Positions 21,847 through 31,397 of a stretch of DNA of 64,000 nt are shown here, one piece after another. The notes under the pieces were generated by a model. That model worked only from the letters and a program-made list of their open reading frames with translations. It was not told the DNA's origin and did no database searches. The position numbers and the translations under genes are program-made. The stretch covers positions 27,776-91,775 of the forward strand of contig JANYLJ010000032.1 of assembly GCA_025357945.1 (NCBI GenBank). The letters are read 5' to 3'. The DNA is from Gemmatimonadota bacterium. Lineage in GTDB: Bacteria > Gemmatimonadota > Gemmatimonadetes > Gemmatimonadales > GWC2-71-9. Numbering within the stretch: the stretch's first letter is position 1; each line of letters opens with the position of its first letter.

Positions 21847-22647
21847 ATGCAACTGATCGTATTGGGGTCCGGCTCCAAGGGCAATTGTTTCGCGCTGGTG
21901 TGCGATGGCGCCGTCCTGCTGATCGACGCCGGTTTTTCCGCCAAGGAGATCGAACGGCGATTAGAGCTCGCGGGGGTCGATCCGCGCGCGGTGGTCGGCA
22001 TCGCGCTGACCCACGAACACGGCGATCATGCGTCGGGTGCGACCCGGCTTGCGGCGCGCCACGACGCGCCGGTGGTCACGTCGCTCGGCACCTGGCAAGC
22101 GCTGGTCGCGCGCGGTGAGGCGTGCGACTTCCTCCCGGTCGGAACCGGCAGCACCGCGATGGCCGGACCGTTCGCGATATCTGCCTGCCCCACGTCGCAC
22201 GACGCGGCGGAACCGATCGCCTTGGCCGTGACGACGCCCAGCGGAATCTCGCTTGGTGCGGCGTACGACCTCGGTCGACCGACCCAAGCGGTGCGGTGGT
22301 TCCTGCGGGATCGCCATTGCCTGATCCTGGAGGCGAATCACGACGAGTCGCTGTTGCGCACGAGCGGCTACCCGGCCGGGGTGCAACAGCGCATCGCGGG
22401 ACCGGGCGGGCACCTGTCAAACTTCGACGCGGCCCGACTGCTGGGGGAGCTGTACCACGACGCGCTACAGACCGTCGTGCTCGCGCACCTGAGCCAGCGG
22501 TGCAACACGCACGACGCGGCCCGGACAACCGTCGGTGAGTTACTGGCGACCTGTGGATTTGTCGGTGACCTGGTGCTCGCGGCGCAGGACGGGCCGATGT
22601 TGCCGATCGAGATCACGGGACCGCTGCAGCAGTCGCTCTTCGCCTGA
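21847..22647 (+). CDS. MBL-fold metallohydrolase (YycJ/WalJ-like)
   Basis: MQLIVLGSGSKGNCFALVCDGAVLLIDAGFSAKEIERRL; GIALTHEHGDHASGA. Confidence 0.88.
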   Translation: MQLIVLGSGSKGNCFALVCDGAVLLIDAGFSAKEIERRLELAGVDPRAVVGIALTHEHGDHASGATRLAARHDAPVVTSLGTWQALVARGEACDFLPVGTGSTAMAGPFAISACPTSHDAAEPIALAVTTPSGISLGAAYDLGRPTQAVRWFLRDRHCLILEANHDESLLRTSGYPAGVQQRIAGPGGHLSNFDAARLLGELYHDALQTVVLAHLSQRCNTHDAARTTVGELLATCGFVGDLVLAAQDGPMLPIEITGPLQQSLFA

Positions 22648-22657
22648 CCGGCGTCCG

Positions 22658-23026
22658 TCAGTGGTCCGGGTCATCCGGAATCTTCACGTTCGCAGGGCGC
22701 GGCGTCGCTGGCCCGACCTTCCGGAGGGTCACCGGCTTGTCGAGGCCGCCGCCGGAAAGCGTGATCGTGTTGTCCTTCAACCGGATCTTGTGGGTTTCCC
22801 ATTCGCCACCGAGCACGATCGAAATCTTGTCCTCCTTGAGTCGCCAACGCACGACCTCCTTGCCCCACGACGCCGACGAGTCGGCGCGGATGATCACCTC
22901 GCGCGGCCCGTTCTTTGTGTCGGCGCCGGCGTCCACACGCCAGGTGCCGGTGATATCCACGGTTTTCTGGGCCTGAACGGGCGGCACCGCCGCGACGAGC
23001 AGGAGGAGTACCAGCCGATAGCTCAC
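22658..23026 (-). CDS. Hypothetical secreted protein
   Basis: 122 aa with signal peptide MSYRLVLLLLVAAVPPVQAQ and beta-rich ITGTWRVDAGADTKNGPREVIIRADSS. Confidence 0.6.
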   Translation of the reverse strand: MSYRLVLLLLVAAVPPVQAQKTVDITGTWRVDAGADTKNGPREVIIRADSSASWGKEVVRWRLKEDKISIVLGGEWETHKIRLKDNTITLSGGGLDKPVTLRKVGPATPRPANVKIPDDPDH

Positions 23027-23083
23027 GGGAGAACTCTGTAAAGGACACGCTTCATGACGTGAAAAGATAGCGATGCGACACAG

Positions 23084-24499
23084 TTACACGCGCTGCACCT
23101 GCCATCGTCCGCGCCGGAAAAGCACGGCGCCCACCACCGCCATGGTGGAGAACGCGATGGGAATGGCCACGAACCCGCCAGTCGCGCCCCAGCCAAGCGG
23201 CTTGGCGAGCAGCCAGGCCAGAGGAATTTCCCAACACCAGAAAATCAGGAAGTTGAGCCAGGTGGGCGTCCAGGTGTCCCCCGCTCCGTTGAACGCCTGC
23301 ATCACCACCATGCCGTAGGCGTAGCACGGGAAACCGATCGACATGATCCGGAGTGCGCGCGCTGCGACCCGGGACACCTCGGCGTCGTGGCCGAAGAACC
23401 CGGTGAGTGTTGGCGCCAAGGCGACGAAGATCACGCCAAGGGCGGTGAGGAATGCCAGGTTGTACTTGCACGCAGTCCACACCGATTGTTCGGCGCGCTC
23501 GGGCTTGCCGGCGCCGAGATTCTGCCCGACCAGCGTTGCGGCAGCGTTCGCCAGGCCCCACGCGGGCAAGAGCGCAAAGATCAGGAGCCGGATCGCCACC
23601 GTGTAGCCGGCGAGTTCCACGCTGCCAAAGAGCGAGATGATCCGGACCAGTCCGATCCAGCTCGCGGTCCCGATGATGAACTGAAACGTCGCGGCGCCGG
23701 CCAGGCGTACGAGCGCACGCATTTGCGACACATCCGGCCTGAAGTGCCGCACGCCGACGGCGAGACGATGGTTGCCGCGCACCAGTGTCAGGAACGCGAT
23801 CAGTGCGCCGGTGCCGCGGCCGATCGTCGTCGCAATTGCAGCCCCGGTCACGCCCAACGCCGGGAACGGACCGACGCCGAAGATCAGGCACGGCCCGAGC
23901 ACGATGTTGATGGCGTTCGAGATCAGCAGTACCCGCATCGCGATCGCGGCGTCGCCCGCACCGCGGAACGCCGCGTTGAGGAGAAAGAGCAGGATGACCG
24001 AGGCTTCGCCGCCGAGCATCACCCGGGCAAAACCGGTTCCCTGGGTGAGGACTGCCGGTGTCGCACCCAACAGCGCGAGCAGCTGGGGTGCGAAAATGCT
24101 CCCGAGCGATCCCAGCACGATCGCGACGATGACGCCAAGGAGCACGCCTTGCGCGGCCGCATGGGCAGCGCCGTCCGGGTCCTTTTCGCCAATCCGTCGT
24201 GCCACGATGGCAGTGACGGCGGTTCCCAGACCCAGCGCGAGTGCATAGACGATGGCGAGCAGCGACTCCGTGAGGCCCACGGAGGCGACCGCAGCAGCCC
24301 CGAGCTTCGACACGAAGAAGATGTCGGTGACGGCGAAGATGCTTTCCATCGCCATCTCGACGACCATTGGAATGGCGAGGAGGACGACCGCCCGTCCGAG
24401 CGGGCCCTGGGTAAAATCCTGATGCGATCCGCGAATCGCTTCGCGGATGGTTGACCAGGTGGTTTGCGGTGCTGCGGTGAGTGCGTCGTGATCCGGCAC
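23084..24499 (-). CDS. MATE family efflux transporter
   Basis: 471 aa, ~12 hydrophobic segments; GPLGRAVVLLAIPMVVEMAMESIFAVTDIFFVSKLGAAAVASVGLTESLL. Confidence 0.93.
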   Translation of the reverse strand: MPDHDALTAAPQTTWSTIREAIRGSHQDFTQGPLGRAVVLLAIPMVVEMAMESIFAVTDIFFVSKLGAAAVASVGLTESLLAIVYALALGLGTAVTAIVARRIGEKDPDGAAHAAAQGVLLGVIVAIVLGSLGSIFAPQLLALLGATPAVLTQGTGFARVMLGGEASVILLFLLNAAFRGAGDAAIAMRVLLISNAINIVLGPCLIFGVGPFPALGVTGAAIATTIGRGTGALIAFLTLVRGNHRLAVGVRHFRPDVSQMRALVRLAGAATFQFIIGTASWIGLVRIISLFGSVELAGYTVAIRLLIFALLPAWGLANAAATLVGQNLGAGKPERAEQSVWTACKYNLAFLTALGVIFVALAPTLTGFFGHDAEVSRVAARALRIMSIGFPCYAYGMVVMQAFNGAGDTWTPTWLNFLIFWCWEIPLAWLLAKPLGWGATGGFVAIPIAFSTMAVVGAVLFRRGRWQVQRV

Positions 24500-24505
24500 T
24501 AGCGG

Positions 24506-25150
24506 TCAGTGCCCGGCAAGCATCGTCTCGCGAATCGCCTTGAACTCCGTGCCGGTCTTCCAGGTCGGCCAGGTGGCGTCGTTTGCAACGCGGTTTCCCA
24601 CGACAAAGAGCAATCCAAGATCTTCGGCCGCGCCGCCGGCGGGGTTGTCCATCGCGTTGCCCTTGACGTCAACGCCCTTGTAGTCGTCCCAGTTGTACTC
24701 GGGTGCAACCACACCGTAGCCGACGAACACGATGCCCGAGTTGTCGACGTCGATCTCGGCGGCCTCGCGGCGAGACGCCGCGACATAGTCCTTTGGGAAG
24801 TCGAGCCTGATCGTCTTGCCACCAACGTGGAATTCGGCCATGGGCTGCGACGTGAAGCCGAGAAGTTCGACGTTCTGAAACCAGGTGCCGTCGGGATTGT
24901 CCGGGGCGAGGCCGATCGCCTTGAACTCGCCGCTGATGTACTTGATTGCCCGGGCTTCGCCCACGCCACCCGGGGCGCGGCCGAGCATCGAGTCATCGGC
25001 GAGCGCCTCGATATGGCCGAGGATGCGGGGAGCGGTGATGGCCGCCTGGGCGGCGGTCACCTGCGTTGGTGACGGCCCGGCACCCCTGCCGCCACAGGCT
25101 GCGAGGGTGAAGAGGGTGCAGGACAGAATTGAACGACAGCGCGGTGGCAT
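24506..25150 (-). pseudogene. M28-family peptidase remnant (PA-domain N-terminus fused to extreme C-terminus; catalytic core missing)
   Basis: Signal/lipobox, MLGRAPGGVGEARAIKYISGEFKAIGLAPDNPDGTWFQNVEL...VFVGYGVVAPEYNWDDYKGVDVKGN then directly GGAAEDLGLLFVVGNRVANDATWPTWKTGTEFKAIRETML. Confidence 0.6.
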
Positions 25151-25213
25151 GCCAAGCTCCCGAAGACGGATGAGCCGAGCGGGAAAGAAAACACCGCCAG
25201 GGCGAACACGACA

Positions 25214-25237
25214 CGGGCGCCCCGTGGAGGGCGCCCG
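25214..25237 (-). terminator. Strong hairpin downstream of the PEP-CTERM gene
   Basis: CGGGCGCCC-N6-GGGCGCCCG, perfect 9-bp stem about 27 bp past the stop codon; no immediate U-tract. Confidence 0.45.
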
Positions 25238-25263
25238 GAAGTGATTTGGCTTTCGGTTTGAAA

Positions 25264-25914
25264 TCAGTTGCGCTTACGTCGCCGCATCGCGCCGAGCGAG
25301 ACCAGGCCCGTAGCCAGGAGCGCCACGGTGGCTGGTTCCGGCACGGTCGAAGGTTGTGAGGCCCGGGCCCGGACCGCATCGACGCTCATCAGGAAGCCGT
25401 CGGTGGTGCCGTCGCCGTTGACGAAGAAGTCGAGCGTGTTGTTCCCGCCGAGGTAACCGCTGTTGAGTGTCTGCGTGGCGCCGAACGTGTGGGTGCCTTC
25501 GGAGCCGCATCCACCGGTGACGGCCGCGCCACCGTTGAGGGAATAGCTCCCAAGAAAATTGTCGTACGCGCACCGGAAGTCGATGCCGAATGTCGTCGGG
25601 TCATAGCCGCTGAGATTGAACGCGTCCCGGAAGATGTAGGACGTGCTCGAGCCATTCGAGGCGGCCGCGTTGAATGAGATCCACTTGTAGTTGGCCGTGT
25701 TCGGCTGCCAGGCGCCAGGCGGGCTCGCGACCACGAAGGCGTTGAAAAACGTGCTGCCGCCGTCGAGCGACACGGTCCACGTCTGATCAACGCCAAGCAG
25801 GACGTTGAACCCGGTCGAGGCGGGGAACTGCGCGGAGAGCGCTCGAGGGTTGCTCGCGGCGGCGATCACGAAGAGCGCAGCGGCAACGCGGACGGAACGC
25901 GTGGCAAGCCGCAT
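25264..25914 (-). CDS. PEP-CTERM sorting domain protein
   Basis: 216 aa; N-terminal signal peptide, C-terminus VPEPATVALLATGLVSLGAMRRRKRN (PEP motif, TM helix, basic tail). Confidence 0.85.
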   Translation of the reverse strand: MRLATRSVRVAAALFVIAAASNPRALSAQFPASTGFNVLLGVDQTWTVSLDGGSTFFNAFVVASPPGAWQPNTANYKWISFNAAASNGSSTSYIFRDAFNLSGYDPTTFGIDFRCAYDNFLGSYSLNGGAAVTGGCGSEGTHTFGATQTLNSGYLGGNNTLDFFVNGDGTTDGFLMSVDAVRARASQPSTVPEPATVALLATGLVSLGAMRRRKRN

Positions 25915-26008
25915 TCAGGCTGGCGTTTCCCGGTTCTGGCCGCCGCCACGCCGTCGCGAGCGGGCCGCAATTGTGTGGCACCGCTGCGACGACGTGGATG
26001 AGGGCACA

Positions 26009-26077
26009 AAGTCGAAAGACCTCGGCTCCAGTCGCAATGGCGGGCCATTGCTGCGTGGAACTGAGGTCCTTCGACTT
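26009..26077. repeat. Long imperfect inverted repeat (REP-like palindrome)
   Basis: AAGTCGAAAGACCTCGGCTCCAGTCGCAATGG ... CCATTGCTGCGTGGAACTGAGGTCCTTCGACTT; arms ~32-34 nt with a few mismatches around a very short centre. Confidence 0.75.
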
Positions 26078-26112
26078 CGCGACGACGCTTTGCCGCTGGG
26101 AGAGCCATGAGG

Positions 26113-26152
26113 GATCCTTCGCGCCGCTGCGTACAGCGGCGGCGCTCAGGAT
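26113..26152. repeat. REP-like imperfect palindrome
   Basis: GATCCTTCGCGCCGCTG-CGTA-CAGCGGCGGCGCTCAGGAT; arms pair with a small bulge. Confidence 0.6.
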
Positions 26153-26171
26153 ACTGATCGGCAGTGGCCGA

Positions 26172-26177
<6 letters not shown>
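26152..26177 (-). terminator. Perfect 11-bp hairpin overlapping the groEL stop codon
   Basis: Minus strand TACTGATCGGC-CACT-GCCGATCAGTA; TGA stop of groEL lies at 26174-26172 within the stem. Confidence 0.6.
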
Positions 26178-27809
<1,632 letters not shown>

Positions 27810-27839
27810 TGCTTCTATCTCCGAATCAGTAGGTGTGGA

Positions 27840-28151
27840 TCAGCTGAGCTTGGCGAGAACGTCCGACGCCTTGATGATCATGACTTCCTTGCCATTGATC
27901 GTGAACGGCGTGCCGCTGTACTTGCCGTAGATCACCGTGTCGCCGACCTTGAATTCGATCGGGATGTGCTTGCCCTCGTCGTTCACCCGGCCTGGGCCCA
28001 CGGCGATGATCTCACCCTGGGTCGGCTTTTCCTTGGCGGTGTCGGGGATGTAGAGCCCGCCACGCATCGTCTCGGCATCTTCCGTCGGCCGAATGACAAC
28101 GCGATCCTCGCTTGGTACGATCGTCGACTTGCTCTTGGTGGCGCCAGCCAT
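27840..28151 (-). CDS. groES: Co-chaperonin GroES
   Basis: ATG at 28151: MAGATKSKSTIVPSEDRVVIRPTEDAETMRGGLYIPDTAKEKPTQGEIIAVGPGRVND; ORF-track start at 28199 is longer. Confidence 0.96.
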   Translation of the reverse strand: MAGATKSKSTIVPSEDRVVIRPTEDAETMRGGLYIPDTAKEKPTQGEIIAVGPGRVNDEGKHIPIEFKVGDTVIYGKYSGTPFTINGKEVMIIKASDVLAKLS

Positions 28152-28203
28152 TTTCCAACCTCCAACTTGAACGGTGTGCGGTAAGTGACCATCTGACATT
28201 GAC

Positions 28204-28230
28204 TTGGCAGTCGAGCCTTCGGACTGCCAC
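28204..28230. promoter_or_regulatory. CIRCE-like HrcA operator at groESL
   Basis: TTGGCAGTC-N9(GAGCCTTCG)-GACTGCCAC; 8-bp inverted repeat with the 9-nt spacer of CIRCE (TTAGCACTC-N9-GAGTGCTAA). Confidence 0.7.
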
Positions 28231-28238
28231 CGGGGTAA

Positions 28239-28266
28239 AAGGTAGTCGACCGCTCGGGCCTGTCAA
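28239..28266 (-). promoter_or_regulatory. groESL promoter
   Basis: Minus strand TTGACA-N16-TACCTT (-35 at 28266-28261, -10 at 28244-28239), just upstream of the CIRCE-like element. Confidence 0.65.
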
Positions 28267-28386
28267 GTCGCTAGCGAGGTTGGCAATCGGCGTGCCCTGG
28301 CCCCACGCCGAAATGGCAGCCGCCCTCACAGCGTCGGTATATTGCCCGCGATTCAGGTTGGCCTGTCTCCACTCGCTGAGGTCTCG

Positions 28387-29433
28387 ATGACGCTGCTTGC
28401 CCTGCTTCTCGCCGTTGCCGTCGCCGGCCCGGTGCGCCCACTGCGCGCCACGGAACACGGCCTCCAGGTCAAGGTGGACTCGTCGCAACACACCGTGGTC
28501 CTCACCGGTGGCCAGTACGACATCGAGCCAGCGATGGACGAGATGCCGGGGATGCCGATGGGCATGATGATGATGCAGTCCTCTGCCCTGCTCCGCTTCA
28601 CGTGGCCGGTCACTGGGTGGGTGCGTGGCGTGCGCCTGCGGATCTTCGACGCCGACGGCAAGCCGCTGTCGCGCAAGCTGGTGCATCACATCAACGTCGT
28701 GAACTTCGGTCGGCGCCAGCTGTTCTATGCGATCCCGGAACGGATGATCGCGATGGGCGAGGAAACCGAGGATATCCGGGTGCCCGCAACGGTCGGGATT
28801 CCCGTGTCGGCGAATATGCCGATGGCCGCATTGGTGATGTGGCACAACCACTCCCCCAACATGATCAAGGGCGTGTCGTTCGAGATGACGGTGGAATACT
28901 CACCGACGAACCTGGTACCCAAGCCAGTCAGTGTGCTGCCAGTGTACCTGGACGTGATGAACCCGGTCGGCCGCGACGTCGACTTCGATCTGCCGGCTGG
29001 ACCGGCCACCTTCAAGAAGGATTTCCAGCTGCCGCTGAGCGGCCGCATCATCGGCGCCGGTGGTCACGCGCACGACTTCGCCACCGGACTCGCGTTGCAG
29101 GACGTCACCGACTCGACCAAGCCGCGGCAGGTGGTCAATCTGGCGATCAAGCTGGCGCCGAAGGGCTATATCCAGTCGGTGGAACGCCAGCTGCCCGGGA
29201 TTACCGGCGACGGGATCAAGCTGCAGGACAGCCACACCTACCGGCTCGTTGGCCGGTACAACAATCCCACCGGCAAGGGAATCGAAAAGGGCGCGATGCT
29301 GCATATGGCGCTCCTCTACGTACCCGATCACCCCGACCAGTGGCCGAAGTTCGATCCGGCGGATGCTGACTGGAAGAAGGATGTCGCGCGCTTGGTGGCG
29401 ATGGGAGAGGTGCAGCAGGAGAGGAAGCAGTAG
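28387..29433 (+). CDS. Secreted Met/His-rich protein, possible copper-binding
   Basis: ATG at 28387: MTLLALLLAVAVAGPVRPLRA; MDEMPGMPMGMMMMQ, LVHHINVVNF, MWHNHSP, GRIIGAGGHAHDF. Confidence 0.6.
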   Translation: MTLLALLLAVAVAGPVRPLRATEHGLQVKVDSSQHTVVLTGGQYDIEPAMDEMPGMPMGMMMMQSSALLRFTWPVTGWVRGVRLRIFDADGKPLSRKLVHHINVVNFGRRQLFYAIPERMIAMGEETEDIRVPATVGIPVSANMPMAALVMWHNHSPNMIKGVSFEMTVEYSPTNLVPKPVSVLPVYLDVMNPVGRDVDFDLPAGPATFKKDFQLPLSGRIIGAGGHAHDFATGLALQDVTDSTKPRQVVNLAIKLAPKGYIQSVERQLPGITGDGIKLQDSHTYRLVGRYNNPTGKGIEKGAMLHMALLYVPDHPDQWPKFDPADADWKKDVARLVAMGEVQQERKQ

Positions 29434-29439
29434 GCGGCG

Positions 29440-30396
29440 CTACTCCACAATCCGCCGCACGCCGATCCATCGCCGCAGCCAGAGCCGCCCTTCGGTATCG
29501 TCGTCCGCGAGGCGGCTCAGCCGCACGCCTTTGGACGCGCTGTGGATGAACTTTCCTTCGCCGATATACAAGCCCACATGGGTCGGTTCGTCGCCGTGTT
29601 CTGAGAAGACGAGAATGTCACCCGGGAGCAGGGCTTCCAGGTCACGACGAAACGCGACGCCCGCGATGGCCTGACCGGCCGATGTGCGCGGGATCGCAAA
29701 GCCGTATTGGCTGTAGGCAAATTGAATCAGTCCCGAACAATCGAACCCGCCGTTGCCGTCCCCGGTGCCGCCCCACACGTACGGTTGCCCCATCTCTTCA
29801 AGCGCCGTCCGCACGACATTTCCCAGCAGCTGCGCTTTCGCCTCCGGAATGCCGCGGGCCCGCAGGATCTCCGCGATCGGCGGCAGGACGTACAGCCCAG
29901 CGCCTTCCGGTTGCAGGGTCAGGTCGTGGTGGCGGGCGCGATATCCGAGCGCCAAGCCGACCTCAATGCCCGTTCGTCCGTCGAACGTAAAGCTCCGGTA
30001 CCGAGCCTCGGCCATGAGGCGCGCCGAACCGAGTATGACGATCGGCATCCGGATGCCGAACGAGGCCGCCCCCCAAAGCCGCTGCTGGCCACCAAATCCA
30101 ATGCCACCCGCCAGCCCGGCGAAGAGTGTCGGCACCCCTCGGGCAGCGCTGAGAAGCGTGAAATCGCCGCCGAAACCATACAGCTCGCCCTCGGCCGGCC
30201 GCGCACCGGGGAGAATGAGGAACGAGCCGTCCACGCCGAGCGGACCAGTCAGGTCCTGCTGCAGCGCGATGCGCCAGCTCGTTTCGGTCGAGTTGCCGGC
30301 GAGAACCTTGCCCACGTAGAGAAAGCCGCCGTCTTGTGCCGCCAGTGGCGCGACAACTGCCGCGGCCGAGAGGACGGCGATCAGCACTGGCCTCAC
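29440..30396 (-). CDS. NlpC/P60 family cell-wall hydrolase with N-terminal beta-rich domain
   Basis: GTG ~30396 (VRPVLIAVLSAAAVVAPLAAQDGG signal peptide); C-terminal GQPYVWGGTGDGNGGFDCSGLIQFAYSQYGFAIPRTSAGQ...LLPGDILVFSEHGDEPTHVGLYIGEGKFIHSAS. Confidence 0.85.
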   Translation of the reverse strand: MRPVLIAVLSAAAVVAPLAAQDGGFLYVGKVLAGNSTETSWRIALQQDLTGPLGVDGSFLILPGARPAEGELYGFGGDFTLLSAARGVPTLFAGLAGGIGFGGQQRLWGAASFGIRMPIVILGSARLMAEARYRSFTFDGRTGIEVGLALGYRARHHDLTLQPEGAGLYVLPPIAEILRARGIPEAKAQLLGNVVRTALEEMGQPYVWGGTGDGNGGFDCSGLIQFAYSQYGFAIPRTSAGQAIAGVAFRRDLEALLPGDILVFSEHGDEPTHVGLYIGEGKFIHSASKGVRLSRLADDDTEGRLWLRRWIGVRRIVE

Positions 30397-30713
30397 GGCG
30401 GGCTGTCCTGCTCGGCATCGTCGGGATGAATCAACCGCTGGACCAACGCAGACTCGGGCACCCCTTGCGCGGTCATCTCCAGGGTGTGGCGGAGGCCGGG
30501 GTGCTCGCGAAGCAGCCGCATCCAGAGCACCAGCCCGGCGATGGCAGCGAGCAGCGACAGGCCGATGGTGAGCCCGAGTGCCGCGTCCGGGGCAAGCGTC
30601 GGGGCGACCACCAAGCCGATGGTCGCCCCGATTCCCGCCGCCAAGATGAGCACAAGAGGTGTCAGCAGCCAACCGGCGGCACGAAACAACAGCCGCGCGA
30701 GGCGGCGAGGCAT
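30393..30713 (-). CDS. Small membrane protein, hypothetical
   Basis: MPRRLARLLFRAAGWLLTPLVLILAAGIGATIGLVVAP...LTIGLSLLAAIAGLVLWMRLL, two TM segments; 4-bp overlap with the next gene. Confidence 0.55.
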   Translation of the reverse strand: MPRRLARLLFRAAGWLLTPLVLILAAGIGATIGLVVAPTLAPDAALGLTIGLSLLAAIAGLVLWMRLLREHPGLRHTLEMTAQGVPESALVQRLIHPDDAEQDSPP

Positions 30714-30723
30714 CGTGATGCCT

Positions 30724-31353
30724 TCAGCCGCGCCGGCTACCGCGCGCGCTGACGACGTTCGCCAGGGCGAGGCCAGGCAGTACCGCCACGGCGAACGTCG
30801 GAACGTTCCAGCTGGCACCCGGGAAATGGGTGAACGCTGCGATGGCGCCGCAAGTCGCTGAGGCAATCGTTACCAGGGCGATCGCCGACGGCACCGACGC
30901 CTCGCCCGACTTGTTGGCCTGGTTGGCAAGAATCCAGCCGCCCATCCAGGACAGATATGTGCCGACCATCCACCACACCGGAAGGTACCACCAGATCGAG
31001 CCGCCACCGATCTCACGCCAGCGATTGGTGTACACGTGCAACGTCTGCAGGATGAAGGCGTCGAGCAGGAGGAACACCCACGTCGCCCCGAGGCCGATGC
31101 CGGCAGCGCCGGCGATCCCCTCGATCGTGCGCGGACGCGTCAGCGTGCCGGGGTAGAAGATCGTGATCATGGTACCGATAAAAACGAAGATCCCGGTCAG
31201 CACATGGTCCACGGTGCCGTCGAGGCTCTTGTTGACGACGGAAACCACGACCACGAATACGGCCTGAATCAGTGCCAGCGTGATTGAGCCGCGGACGACG
31301 CGACGGAGTTCAGTGTTGTCGTATTCGCCTTCAAGCTGGACCGCGGTGGCCAT
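30724..31353 (-). CDS. Hypothetical multi-pass membrane protein
   Basis: MATAVQLEGEYDNTELRRVVRGSITLALIQAVFVVVVSVV..., several hydrophobic segments. Confidence 0.6.
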   Translation of the reverse strand: MATAVQLEGEYDNTELRRVVRGSITLALIQAVFVVVVSVVNKSLDGTVDHVLTGIFVFIGTMITIFYPGTLTRPRTIEGIAGAAGIGLGATWVFLLLDAFILQTLHVYTNRWREIGGGSIWWYLPVWWMVGTYLSWMGGWILANQANKSGEASVPSAIALVTIASATCGAIAAFTHFPGASWNVPTFAVAVLPGLALANVVSARGSRRG

Positions 31354-31397
31354 GCGGGTCTCCGGGGGTGGCTGGGTACGGCGAAAAAATAGCCGGT

